A stretch of DNA of 64,000 nt from Nilaparvata lugens (GCF_014356525.2 NC_052507.1:4266509-4330508); one strand, 5' to 3'; shown: positions 1-9,800, counted from the stretch's first letter. The notes: generated by a model from the letters alone, not told the origin. A program made the numbers and translations.

Positions 1-214
1 CTCCCCCTTTCCTCCCCCCTCTCCTCCCCCTTTCCTCCCCCCTCTCCTCCCCCTTTCCTCCCCCCTCTCCTCCCCCTTTCCTCCCCCCTCTCCTCCCCCT
101 CTCACTCTCCTTCTCCCTCTCCCTCTCCCTCTCCCTCTCCCTCTCCTCTCCCTCTCCCTCTCCTTCTCCTTCTCCTTCTCCCTCTCCCTCTCCCTCTCCC
201 TCACCCCTCTCCCA
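1..214. repeat. Pyrimidine-rich tandem array in left TIR
   Basis: CCTCCCCCTTT and CCTCCCCCCTCT blocks alternate with a period of about 22-24 bp (1-110). They are followed by a CCCTCT simple run to about 200. It is the mirror of the GGGGGAGGA array in the right TIR. Confidence 0.9.
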
Positions 215-283
215 GTGAGGACGAGGGGGAGGAAGAGAGACAGTGAGGGAAAAAATAATTTCCCTTTTTGGAGGAAAAATTCC

Positions 284-400
284 CTACTGTCAATTAAAGT
301 GAATCCATCTTTCTACTGTCAAATTAAAGTGAATCCATCTTTCTACTGTCAAATTAAAGTGAATCCATATTTCTACTGTCAAATTAAAGTGACTCCATCT
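284..400. repeat. 30-bp tandem repeats in left TIR
   Basis: About four copies of a 30-bp unit centred on ATTAAAGTGAATCCATC and CTACTGTCAA. The right TIR carries the same unit in inverted orientation at 22582-22701, again about four copies. Confidence 0.9.
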
Positions 401-407
401 AATGTTA

Positions 408-721
408 TACTGACAGTGAGAGTCAACCTTGGAAGATATGCTCAAATTATTCTCTCAGTCAGATCTTAAGTCAGCATCATGAAGCTCTAAGAACCCAATT
501 CAACTTATACTGACAGATTAAATTCCAGTCTAGTATAGATAAGAAACTCTTTTGTAGATGTGCTAAATACTGACAGTGAGAGTCAACCTTGTAAGATATG
601 CTCAAATTATTCTCTCAGTCAGATCTTAAGTCAGCATCATGAATCTCTAAGAACCCAATTCAACTTATACTGACAGATTAAATTCCAGTCTAGATAAGAA
701 ACTCTTTTGTAGATGTGCTAA
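408..721. repeat. 160-bp direct duplication inside left TIR
   Basis: Two near-identical units start at 408 and 568, each beginning ATACTGACAGTGAGAGTC and ending near TGTAGATGTGCTAAA. The right TIR has no counterpart, so this is an expansion of the left arm only. Confidence 0.85.
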
Positions 722-1162
722 AACCCTATTACTCTTTTAAGTTTCTCGTTCTAGAGTTAGTTGCAAGGATCTTTAAATGCAAGGATATTACTTTAAGTGC
801 AACCCTAAAATCTTTAAATGCAAAGTGAATCCATCTTTATACTGAGTGAATACATCTTTATACTGTAAAATTAAAGTGAATGCTAGATGAGTGAAAAAAT
901 AATTTCCCTTTTTCCCTTTTCTACTGACAAATTAAAGTGAATCCATCTTTATACTGATTGGTTTGCTTTCCACCCGACAGTTAAGAAAAATTTCACAAAT
1001 TTTCTATGTGCTGTACAAACCGCAGGCGTTGCTTTTTAAGTGTGCTCTCCGAGAATATCTATAGTAAATTTAGTACGAACAAGCATTCCAAAAATAGCTA
1101 TAGATATCCTCAGACCTATATCACTTGGGGTATCAGCTCTATTGATGTCTTAACAGAATGAT

Positions 1163-1477
1163 CTAAGTTGATCTTTTACATTTTTTATCTGCAATGTCAT
1201 ACAAGCATTTCCAAAGTTCATCGGTATTTGTAACAATAGTTGAGAAATCATTTGCACTACAATAATGTAGATGACCTGTATCTAGTATGTTCAATAATTC
1301 GAAAATCTCAGATAAAATTGGAAAATGTACATTTTCTGTTTTTGTTAACGGTAAATCATCGCCTTGGAATCCTGTTGAAAATTTAATATTTTTTGCAATA
1401 GAATCAAATTCATTGAATGAAATTGACATCAAGAGGCGAGATAATTTTTTGAATTTAGCAAAGCTAAAACACTGCAT
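1163..1477 (-). CDS. Unknown Polinton-edge protein (about 104 aa)
   Basis: This is the gene nearest the left TIR. The reading frame is open from 1510, but the first ATG is at 1477, giving a protein of about 104 residues; the upstream part would need a GTG start. It ends in a Lys/Cys-rich tail (WKCLYDIADKKCKR). I see no transmembrane segment or known motif. Two 35-bp direct repeats lie just upstream (1513-1594) and could be its promoter. It is on the same strand as the capsid block, so it may be a late or accessory viral gene. It could also be a remnant. Confidence 0.4.
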   Translation of the reverse strand: MQCFSFAKFKKLSRLLMSISFNEFDSIAKNIKFSTGFQGDDLPLTKTENVHFPILSEIFELLNILDTGHLHYCSANDFSTIVTNTDELWKCLYDIADKKCKRST

Positions 1478-1512
1478 GACCTCGATTATGTTATGAACAA
1501 TAATGTGCACTT

Positions 1513-1594
1513 AGCTGTAACAGAGTTGACTCTGAGGGGGCGTATCTCTTGATAAGCTCAAGCTGTAACAGTTGTGTCTGAGGGGGCGTTTCTC
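1513..1594 (-). promoter_or_regulatory. Paired 35-bp direct repeats, candidate upstream element
   Basis: Units 1513-1548 and 1561-1594 share AGCTGTAACAG followed by CTGAGGGGGCGT at 48-bp spacing. They lie upstream of the minus-strand 104-aa gene. A regulatory role is inferred only from position and repetition. Confidence 0.35.
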
Positions 1595-1656
1595 GCGTGC
1601 TCACTCAATCAAGTCTACACTGATACTAAACCAAAATGTTCGAGGAAATATCTGAA

Positions 1657-1932
1657 TTAAAAAATTTCACTACAACAATACATCATAACTTCATCTTCAA
1701 TTTTAATCAATTTATCTACAGACAAATTGTATGGACGGTAATAGCACAAATAGTCTTTTATATCGTTCAAATTAACTGTGCTTAGAAAAATAGCCTTTAA
1801 TTGTTTCGCCAAACTATAATTTTCACTAGATGATTTCTGAATTGCACTTTCACACTCATCATACCAGTCTATGCAGTTTTTTAACCTCACTTCCAATTCG
1901 TTGTCAGCAGCTAACCACTTTGCCGGATCCAT
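1657..1932 (-). CDS. Unknown small acidic protein (91 aa)
   Basis: This short frame starts at ATG 1932 (MDPAKWLAAD) and ends with CCSEIF. It lies 18 bp downstream of the 322-aa BIR-like gene on the same strand, consistent with one compact transcription unit. It has a mixed charged and amphipathic helical composition (for example SLAKQLKAIFLSTVNL). No catalytic motif or membrane segment is visible and I do not recognise a family. Its position suggests a Polinton accessory gene. Confidence 0.45.
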   Translation of the reverse strand: MDPAKWLAADNELEVRLKNCIDWYDECESAIQKSSSENYSLAKQLKAIFLSTVNLNDIKDYLCYYRPYNLSVDKLIKIEDEVMMYCCSEIF

Positions 1933-1950
1933 CGTTGTCGAGTAGTAAAA

Positions 1951-2919
1951 CTATGTGTAGGCTGGCACTATTATAGAGTAATTAAACGGTCTTTCTTTGT
2001 CTGTAGACAGACAACATGTGCGAGCTTTATGCAGTCTCAGTGCATGCGAGCAATAAACACACTGTAATTCCTTTCCGTTGTAGAAGAATCCATAACGTGC
2101 AAAGTTTCTTTTCTGAGCATTCGTATACATAGGCGCCAATTTCATACTTTTCATACGAGTATTCTCGCACAAGAAATTATTTGTTTGATACATATTTTTA
2201 AACAGCAGAGAATTATAATGTTGGGCAGAGAATAAAGCACACCTTCCATCGGGTCTATACTTATGTATCTTACATGCATCATAACACCACGAAGTGGTGA
2301 AAAAGCTGAAATCGGGCTTGAGAAAGTCCTCCGGTATGCATTGTACGTTAGAATGCAATCTTCTCAAAAACTTTGCTTTCTCAGTTCCTTTTGTAAAAAT
2401 TTTTTCATAACCTGCGAGGTATTCACGGATAATTGTCTCATTCCATTCCAAATCTCCATCGCTCCATTTTATTTTATGATAGTTACGTTCCAGCCATGTT
2501 ACGTCGTTAAACAATTTTGTAGTCAATTCCATCTTTGGAAATGGTGATTTGAAATGAAATACAACATAATTATTGCTCTCATCGACAATAGCAAGTTCTT
2601 TCACAATAATTTGATTACAAGTTTGCTTAAACCAGTGAAGATCAACCGTAGCAATTTTCGTAGGTGTCTGCTTTTGCACTCCTTTCTGTTCCTCTTCACG
2701 TTTCTGTTCCTCCACCTCTGGCGCCCCCTCCCCCTCCTCCTCTCCCGACTTCTGGATTGGTGTACTGCTTCTCCTTGGTTCATAATAGAAATTTGTTGAT
2801 TCAATATCGTAAAGTAGCGACGACTGAGCTTTGTCCAAAATATCAGAATCAAGATCACACTGGATAGAGCGAGTTTGTGGCTTGTCCACCAAAATATCAG
2901 AACACAAAGAATAGGACAT
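1951..2919 (-). CDS. BIR-like zinc-motif accessory protein (322 aa)
   Basis: The protein starts at ATG 2919. Residues 55-90 form a Glu/Lys-rich low-complexity linker. The middle is a mixed region rich in aromatic residues. Near residues 267-297 is a segment resembling the core of a baculovirus IAP repeat: an FARYGFFYNG stretch followed by CVYC (287-290) and a His at 297. The final BIR cysteine is not at canonical spacing; CC occurs a few residues later. BIR domains bind zinc and often caspases or IAP-binding peptides. Here the fold is suggested but degenerate. The similarity to the canonical BIR gene at 14491-15105 (both have an FAR.G[FY]F stretch then CV[FY]C) suggests related domains. It lies 90 bp downstream of the major capsid gene on the same strand. 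Function is unproven. Confidence 0.55.
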   Translation of the reverse strand: MSYSLCSDILVDKPQTRSIQCDLDSDILDKAQSSLLYDIESTNFYYEPRRSSTPIQKSGEEEGEGAPEVEEQKREEEQKGVQKQTPTKIATVDLHWFKQTCNQIIVKELAIVDESNNYVVFHFKSPFPKMELTTKLFNDVTWLERNYHKIKWSDGDLEWNETIIREYLAGYEKIFTKGTEKAKFLRRLHSNVQCIPEDFLKPDFSFFTTSWCYDACKIHKYRPDGRCALFSAQHYNSLLFKNMYQTNNFLCENTRMKSMKLAPMYTNAQKRNFARYGFFYNGKELQCVYCSHALRLHKARTCCLSTDKERPFNYSIIVPAYT

Positions 2920-3009
2920 GATTCCTGTTCAAAGGTAAAACTGATAATGGCTTACATTTGGTGCAGTACACACCTTATATAACCTGCAGTGATGCACTCT
3001 ATCAACAAA

Positions 3010-4272
3010 TTACTGAATTTCTTTCACCATGCTCGTGAGTGGCGTGTACTCCATCACACGATCGCTAATTAAAACACAATACGCGGAAGTATTTGCAGGT
3101 ACTGCACTATTAAATTCCATTTCAATACGAACATCTGTCGATGATTTCAAATGACTTGGTTGGTGTGAACAATCTACAACAATCAGCGGTGTTGATTCAC
3201 AAAACGTTTTAAAATCGATTTCTGTTCCGAGTTCGCTATTGATTGAATGATTATAATACGAGGGTGCGAAATCCAGGAACATGCGATATAAAACCTCCTT
3301 CTTACCTAGCAGATTTTCGTATGGATAATACTCACTATTCAAATATACTTTAACATTGTAAATATTACAGCTGTCAAAATTAGATATTGATTTTTAATTT
3401 TATTCTTTCGATCAGTTTGAAATGCAATTATAACATATTTTGGAGTATCAAAATTCGATGTTGTGCGTACTGACCAAGAATGAACAAGTGAATTTTGCAA
3501 ATTTGGTAATTCACAAATTTCCCAATGGCGGAAACTTAATTTCAGTGGAGTGTCGGCATCGAGCAGTCTCAAAAATTTCAATCGCACATGATCTTCTAAA
3601 GTAATGTAGGGCATCCGCCATTGGAGCTTAGTAATTTTTACACTAACCTCTGTACCGGTTGCAGACTCGACGCAATTGAGGTCTGAGGGCGACCTCAATA
3701 ATACAAGCTCTTGTTTCAAGTAAAAATTATTCTTTGAAAATCTTCAAAAAATGGAAGGATTAATTTCAACGGCACACAGAAAGTGAATTTATTATCTGTT
3801 AGCTCATATCCTGCTCTATCAAAACCAGCTAAATGATATGTGTTTTTATCAGATGCGTTCTTCACAAGAATAGCTTTAATTGTAGAAGTTAAACCAATTA
3901 ATCTTGATTTGGAAATTTGTTGACCTGCTAATTCGTATCGTATTTCATCAAAAAGGTTGCCCACTATGTTACTGCTTAATTTATAGTCTGCCGCAATGGC
4001 GCACCAGCCGGTTGAGTTGCCTCTCCTGCTACTGTAATCGCAGGCGCTGCTGGTTTTGTACAGCTCACCGTTCCCTCAATTAATATAAATGATTTGCAAG
4101 GTAAAGTATAAACATCCAATGAATTTATTCCAATTCGAGCTTCATCAGAGTTTTTTATTTCTTGTCCAGAATAAACTGTATGTGTATGAAACTGGAATTT
4201 GGTTATGTCATTATAAAACTGAAGCTCTGTCTCCACATCCAGAATATCACTAATTGCGGCGCCTCCTGACAT
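3010..4272 (-). pseudogene. MCP: Major capsid protein (double jelly-roll), broken by at least three frameshifts
   Basis: The start at ATG 4272 and the first segment (to 3976) contain the conserved Polinton capsid N-terminal features, including TKFQFHTHTVYSGQ and DVYTLPCKSF. The homology continues in other frames: 3964-3716 (NLFDEIRYELAGQ, LPFFEDFQ), 3719-3339 (KQELVLLRS, WRMPYITL) and 3342-3010 (LNSEYYPYENL, then the C-terminus). Frame changes fall near 3985-4010, 3720-3740 and 3375-3410, the last two beside A/T runs. Total span is about 420 codons, within the range of Polinton capsid proteins. The double jelly-roll protein would form the icosahedral shell. The breaks could be mutation or uncorrected assembly indels. 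Its start overlaps the end of the 62-aa gene. Confidence 0.85.
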
Positions 4273-4438
4273 GTCGCCAATTAACTATAAAACCTAATCT
4301 TTCCAAAGTTCTCGCACTTTTAGCTGATAACGCCCTATTGCTTTTACTAGATGTTGACGCTATCGCGACCTTTTCTCTAATGACTTGATTATGCATACAC
4401 GTACTACGCGTACGCGGGTTGAAAATAAGATATCCCAT
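4250..4438 (-). CDS. Small basic protein between penton and capsid genes (62 aa)
   Basis: The ATG at 4438 overlaps the penton stop codon in a TAATG arrangement, and its own stop lies 23 bp inside the capsid gene. The protein is strongly basic (NPRTRSTCMHN near the N-terminus, RRRRN at the C-terminus) with a short helix-like SAKSARTLERLGF segment. The tight overlaps and intact frame argue that it is real. Charge suggests a DNA-binding or core role such as condensing packaged DNA, but I do not recognise the family and this is inference. Confidence 0.5.
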   Translation of the reverse strand: MGYLIFNPRTRSTCMHNQVIREKVAIASTSSKSNRALSAKSARTLERLGFIVNWRHVRRRRN

Positions 4439-5130
4439 TACTTTTGTTTTTCACGTATGTGTAGTCTAATTGTAATTGTATCTCCGCGGAAATCAATAAA
4501 CGATCCGTTCTGGTCTGTTACCTTTACATTAATAGTTTGAATTCGACGTGTATTCAAAGGTACATAAATAATTGGAGAGGGTACTTCATTTATTAAATAA
4601 CCGCTAGGAACCTTTGGCAAAAATTCGTAGATTATATGTTTTTCTTTTCCGTTAAAGTAACTGCCACATGCTAAATTACATTCAACAAGAATACCATCAA
4701 TGCTCGATATGTTAACCAGATGTTTGGAATAATGCCATTTATTTGCTTGTAAAACTACATTATCAAAACCTAGTATCTTAGCAATCGAATCAGAACGTGT
4801 TAAATCAATAGGCTTATCAGAATAAATTTCAATCTTCATAGTATTTGCATTTGCACGTATAATAAGTCTATTCTTCTTCTCATCATAGTTCAATTTATGC
4901 TTTATAGACTTTATAATATCCTCAAGCTCATATGCACCGGTATCCAACAAGATTAACTTATCACCATATTTGAAGCTAGAATTTGTTCCTTTGTTTACAT
5001 TTGCTATACTATTGTAACTACAAAAATTAATCAGACCAATTTCCCATTCACTATTTTTGTCCAATTCTATAATTTCTTGTAAATGTTCGTAAAGGTTACT
5101 TGACTTTGATCTTAACGTTATAACGACCAT
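4438..5130 (-). CDS. Minor capsid protein (penton-type)
   Basis: An intact 230-residue frame starts at ATG 5130. The N-terminus MVVITLRSKSSN and the C-terminal half (IIYVPLNTRRIQTINV, then FRGDTITIRLHIR) match my recollection of the conserved single jelly-roll minor capsid proteins of metazoan Polintons, which occupy the capsid vertices. The neighbours fit: protease 22 bp upstream, small basic gene overlapping its stop, then the major capsid gene. I see no frameshift. Precise family assignment would need a profile search, but position and C-terminal pattern make penton the best call. Confidence 0.75.
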   Translation of the reverse strand: MVVITLRSKSSNLYEHLQEIIELDKNSEWEIGLINFCSYNSIANVNKGTNSSFKYGDKLILLDTGAYELEDIIKSIKHKLNYDEKKNRLIIRANANTMKIEIYSDKPIDLTRSDSIAKILGFDNVVLQANKWHYSKHLVNISSIDGILVECNLACGSYFNGKEKHIIYEFLPKVPSGYLINEVPSPIIYVPLNTRRIQTINVKVTDQNGSFIDFRGDTITIRLHIREKQK

Positions 5131-5152
5131 CTTGTGTGTTCAACACAAACAC

Positions 5153-5518
5153 TTAATTACAACTGATTTGCAAGAAACAATAACGTGAGATGGCCACAAT
5201 ATCACTATCTAATGGTTGCAAGTGATCCAAATTATAAAATATATTTACTCCATTTTCTTTTTTCCAATATTTGTCCAATTCGTATGGAGGTTGTAAATTT
5301 CCAATTGGATCAAAATACCATACATTAGAGCCAACTTTCTTATATGCAATCCAGTGTGTCCCCGGTTGGCTGTGCTTGTCCAAATTCACGATCGCATTTT
5401 CGTTTTTTAGAATTTTTTTGGGTAATGCATCTAGCATATATATTCCTCTTAAACGAATTTGTAATAAGCTAGCCCAATCCATTAAATCATAGTTACTCAA
5501 TTCTCCTTCAATATTCAT
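5153..5518 (-). pseudogene. PRO: Adenain-like cysteine protease with frameshifted C-terminus
   Basis: The ATG at 5518 overlaps the PLA2 gene stop as ATGA. The frame keeps two catalytic landmarks of adenovirus-type (Ulp1/C5) proteases: His55 in PGTHWIAY and an acidic residue at Asp70 in WYFDPIGN. The third landmark, a Cys in a Cys-Gly context near the C-terminus, is absent from this frame. Reading the adjacent frame from about 5196-5203 gives a Cys-Gly pair and a hydrophobic C-terminal helix ending at a stop at 5157-5159. A one-base indel at that point therefore explains the loss. The enzyme would process capsid proteins during maturation. A sequencing error is a serious alternative to real inactivation. 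Confidence 0.8.
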
Positions 5519-6213
5519 GCTTTTTTCTTGCTCTTCTTTGACCTCTTCTTTGTTGTTCTACGTTTCTTAACTTGAGGGAATAAACTCACACCATATGATG
5601 TTGATGGTGGGGGTGGGGGTGGAATTAAAAGTCGCCCACCACTAAGCGGGGGGTACGGCTTCAAATAATACCCTTTTCCTGCTATATGTTGTTTCAACTG
5701 AGCTATAGCCTTGCGTCTAATATCATTACTATAACTTCTCCTCTCATTCTTCTTCTTCTTCTTCTTCTTTCTCAAAGAACCACCAAAGTAATTTTTAGCT
5801 TTCATTACATTCGTAACAAGGTAACTGAGACCTCTCTCGGCTAGGGGAGTTTTCGGATTTTTAAAAATTTCCCACGCTGCGTTCGCTAGAATTCTGTCAG
5901 CTTTGGCTCGATTAGAATTATCACTATTTAGTGAATATGCTATATCGTGGGCCTTACAAGCCTGGTCAAGTTTGTTTATTCCAGGATCTCCACGTGCTAA
6001 TCGCTTTTCAAGTTTCGTTCCTGGTCCGCAATACTGGTAGCCAGCTGCTATTGGGATTTCAAAGGGTGTTGCATCAATCAATTTATTTAAAATAGTTGAA
6101 GTAATACCTGTAGCAGTCCCTGCCGCTCCCTTAAGTACTTTCGCCGCCGAGCTTAAGAAGCCTCTCCCCCGTTTTCTTCCACTTTGCTTTCTCTTACATA
6201 CCACCATTGTCAT
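5515..6213 (-). CDS. Phospholipase A2-like capsid-associated protein
   Basis: This intact 232-residue frame starts at ATG 6213. Residues 61-66 (YCGPGT) match the calcium-binding loop and residues 83-93 (DQACKAHDIAY) match the His-Asp catalytic helix of parvovirus VP1-type PLA2 domains; the pair is His89-Asp90. The N-terminus is basic, followed by an Ala/Gly/Thr-rich segment at 22-45. The C-terminus has two Lys/Arg-rich stretches and a proline run. In parvoviruses this enzyme helps particles leave endosomes, and similar domains are reported in Polintons and adintoviruses. It heads the minus-strand capsid operon-like block and overlaps the protease start. The poly-Lys stretch near residues 149-155 lies on a CTT repeat that could expand. 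Confidence 0.85.
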   Translation of the reverse strand: MTMVVCKRKQSGRKRGRGFLSSAAKVLKGAAGTATGITSTILNKLIDATPFEIPIAAGYQYCGPGTKLEKRLARGDPGINKLDQACKAHDIAYSLNSDNSNRAKADRILANAAWEIFKNPKTPLAERGLSYLVTNVMKAKNYFGGSLRKKKKKKKNERRSYSNDIRRKAIAQLKQHIAGKGYYLKPYPPLSGGRLLIPPPPPPSTSYGVSLFPQVKKRRTTKKRSKKSKKKA

Positions 6214-6887
6214 TACCTTTCAACTCAATGGTTGAACATTAACTAAAGTTAATTAATCATTACACTAACTAAAAGAAAAATGGAAATTTTCTATTAATTT
6301 GGAATAATACTTTGAATTCATCTATTAAGATTGCATTTCAAAAACAGATGGCCCCATGCGTTATCTCTTATTCTCGTTACTGCTTTTTCCTCTATTACGA
6401 AAGAGAAATCCAAAGTTCCTTTTTAATCCTGCTTTCATATACTGCCAGTTGAAGTGAATCCATATTATTCACTTTATATGTGGCTTGCACCCAACTCGAG
6501 CCTCCTGGCATGTTGCCGTTTTCCTCTATTACGAAAGCCATGTGTGTTGAGTTCCTTTTTACTTCGTCATCCGTAAAATGGCTCTTTCCGTGTAGCGGAG
6601 CACAGCATTTTACGAATGAGGAGTAAAGAGAGAATAGAGAATTGTTCTCCACTATGATCGAGCGTTCGCTACTGCTAGCAGTCAAAACAGATGGCCCCAT
6701 GCGTTATCTTCTATTCTCGCTACTGCTTTTTCCTTTTTTATCGAATGTTAATAATCTCAATCTTTCATGTAACATTATCTGTCCTTGTGATAACATCGTG
6801 AATGTCAATTCACAACTGATTGTGAATTACATTCCTTTACACATACTATTGCTTATGTCATCCTGATCATTTTGTTTTTTCAGTATC
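6214..6887. other. Divergent spacer with short direct repeats and a truncated BIR gene end
   Basis: The region separates the minus-strand capsid block from the first PolB copy. A 50-55 bp direct repeat (AAAACAGATGGCCCCATGCG and following bases) occurs at 6341-6395 and 6683-6733. A TTTTCCTCTATTACGAAAG motif recurs at about 6388 and 6518. From 6735 on, the sequence equals 15044-15196, so it carries only the first about 20 codons of the BIR gene (start codon complement at 6795-6797) before the similarity ends. Confidence 0.7.
6395..6700 (-). CDS. Unknown 101-aa frame between the direct repeats
   Basis: This frame starts at ATG 6700 (MGPSVLTASS) and ends WISLS. It lies between two copies of a 50-55 bp direct repeat and shares strand with the capsid block. 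Composition is mixed with no visible motif, signal or membrane segment (examples: CCAPLHGKSHFTDDE, SSWVQATYKV). It may be a small accessory gene or chance coding in rearranged DNA. Confidence 0.3.
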   Translation of the reverse strand: MGPSVLTASSSERSIIVENNSLFSLYSSFVKCCAPLHGKSHFTDDEVKRNSTHMAFVIEENGNMPGGSSWVQATYKVNNMDSLQLAVYESRIKKELWISLS

Positions 6888-9800
6888 ATGCCGAGGGAAC
6901 GCAGACTTCGTGGGATCAATTCAAGCGCAGTTCGCCATCGCATCAGTTTTGAGGACGAGGATATTGACATTGAGAGTGTGCTTGAGAGGACGAAAACTCG
7001 AGTGTTCGAGATAATTAGGGAGCATGCGGCACGGTATGATGCAAATGTTAAGTGGTACATAGTGCTTAACGTTTTATTGTATAAATTAGTGGTGCTGGAT
7101 GACAAGGTTGATGAGTCTGTTTCATCTCTAATAAATCTACATAGTTACTCCAACATAGCGCTGAACGTGCTTGAGAACTATGAAGATTTTAATGAGCATT
7201 TTTTCTTGGCTGTGAGAAAAATCATCATGTCTTTCGAAAATTTCGTAAGACATGGGTCTGGATGGGTGTTGAAGAAAATTGAATCACTGGATGTAAATGT
7301 AATCAAATATAATCCTATATACACATCCAGTTTCATTCAAACACCCCAGTTTTTGAAAAACAAAAAATGTATTATAAATGTCAAAAATCTTTCTGACGAA
7401 AAATGTTTTTTGTGGTCGGTCCTCGCATATTTTCATCAGAAACCAAGGACTCACACTTAACTGTAAAGTATTTGAGCAAGTTTGCTCACAGACTCAATAT
7501 GCGAGGTGTAAATTTCCCGGTGACGACACGCGATATTAAGAAATTCGAAATACTCAATCCGGACATTGCAATTCACGTCATCGCGTATGACAACAAAAAA
7601 TTTTTTCCCTACCGTACAAGCATTTTCCGCACGCGTAAACACCAAATTAATCTTTTAATGTTGAAAGGCGATGCAGGAAAAACACATTATTGTTTAATCA
7701 ACACCGCGAACGGGAAAAACGGGCTATCGCGTCTTTTCTCCCACCTTTCAAAACACAAGGGTCAAGTACATGTATGCAATTTCTGTTTTCACCGGTTCAC
7801 ATCAAACAAATCTAAGAATTGTGATGGTAAAGCAAATTTGTTGAAACATATGGAACTTTGTTCCAAGTTTGAATCTCAGCGCGTTTCATATCCTAAACGC
7901 GGAGAGACAATTAAATTCAAGAAACTAGGCGCGACGTTGAAGAAAAAGTACACTATTTACGCGGATTTAGAAACATACGTTGTGAATATTGATAATGATG
8001 ATGATGATGATTCCGATTCTGATGAAATTACACGTAGTTACACCAAGAAAACGGCGCGGCATATTCCTTGCGGGTATTGTTTCGTTGTTATAGATGTAAA
8101 CGGAGAAATCGCCTACGGACCTGTACTCCATAGATCGAGTAGTTTAGACGAAAAAATCATGGAGAAATTTCTTCAGGAAATTACAGATCTTGGCGAAATT
8201 TTGTATGAGGATATGAAACGTGAAATTCCGATGCAACATTTGTCCGAAAGTGAAGAGCGCGAATTTCAAAATTCAGTAAACTGCGGGCTTTGTGCTGAAC
8301 CGTTCTCAGAAACCGATATTAAATGTCGTCACCACGCGCACGAAACCGGTAATTACCTATGTGCAGCACACGTTTCTTGCAATTTAACAGCGCGTACTCC
8401 AGATTACATTTCGTGTTATTTCCATAATTTCTCCGGTTTTGATTCGCATTTTATTCTGAAATCGCTCGGTAAATGTAAAAAAGAAATTTCCTGCATCGCA
8501 AATACGTCAGAAAGATTTTTGACACTTTCAGTAGGCAAAATTAAATTTCTAGATTCCTACAAGTTTATGTCTGAATCCTTGGAAGTATTGGTGAGTAATT
8601 TGGTAGAAAGTACAGACATGGAAAAGAAGTTCGAAAGATTATTTTCGGTGTTTCATGATCCACCTCGCGAACACAGACAGCTCTTGTTGAAAAAAGGAGT
8701 ATATCCCTACTCGTACATGAGCTGTCCCGAAAAATTCGCGGAAACATCGCTCCCTCCCATTGAATGTTTTCATAACGACTTAACTGATACACCTCTGTCT
8801 CGCGAAGAATATGAGCATGCGCAAAGAGTGTTCTCAACATTCAAGCTGAAAAATCTGGGTGAATATCACGATTTTTATTTATGTTTGGACGTAATGCTAT
8901 TAGCAACAGTATTTGAATCCATGAGGTCTACGCTTTTTAGCTCATACGGCCTCGATGTGACCCATTTTCTTTCCCTCGCGGACTTCACCTGGAATTGCAT
9001 GTTGAAGTACACTAAAGTCGAATTGCAATTACTTACAGATCCGGACATGCATCTCATGTTCGAAGCGGGAATGAGAGGCGGGGTCTCATTTATCGGTAAA
9101 CGTTATTGTGAGGCGAATAATAAACATCTACCTGAGACATACGATCCCTCAAAACCGTCTAATTATCTCCTTTACGTGGATGCTAATTCTCTTTACGCGG
9201 ATGCTATGAGCAGACCCCTCCCTTTTGGGAATTTCAAATTCCTCACAGAGGAAGAAATTTCCAAACTTGATTTCGCGAATTTGGACAGCAATTCAGGAAC
9301 TGGTTACATAATTGAATGCGATCTCGAGTACCCGAAAGATTTACACGATAAACATGCCAGCTTCCCTCTCGCGCCGCTACACTTAACTCCCCCGCGGGAA
9401 TTGCTGTCCGAGTATCAGACAAATGAGAACGGTCAGGGAGTGACCAGAAAACTCATGAACACACTTTTTAACCGTGAAAAGTACATTGTACACTATGTCA
9501 ATTTAAAACTCTACCTTCAGCTCGGTTTGAAATTATTGAAAGTACATCGCGTCATTAGTTTTTCCCAATCTCCCTGGCTGAAAAGCTACATCGACTTCAA
9601 TATCCGGAATAGACAGAACGCGAAAAATAAATTTGAAATATCCTTCTTTAAGGCCTGTTGCAATCTTTGTTTTGGTAAGACTATACAATCAGTTCGGAAA
9701 CACATTAATGTTAAAATTATTACAGACGAAAAACGATTAGACAAGTACATTTCAAATCCGTTATGCAAACGCTGGCAAATAATTAGTCCGGACGTGATCG

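Larger units (their letters stand above)
1..1135. repeat. Left terminal inverted repeat of the Polinton (outer tip missing)
   Basis: The segment 890-1135 is the reverse complement of 22407-22735 with only a few mismatches, for example around the shared CACTTGGGGTATCA inner edge at 1122-1135. The segment 1-270 is the reverse complement of the purine-rich arm at about 22725-23050. Between them the left arm has about 560 bp that the right arm lacks, including two copies of a 160-bp unit. The outermost TTGCGCA-containing tip of the right arm has no counterpart here, so the left end lies upstream of the window. Confidence 0.9.

Noticed and set aside
215..469. 84-codon frame in the left TIR
   Set aside because: It only translates the 30-bp tandem units inside the TIR.
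2263..2867. Plus-strand frames opposite the 322-aa BIR-like gene
   Set aside because: Antisense to a better supported minus-strand frame and partly proline-rich translation of its Glu-rich tract.
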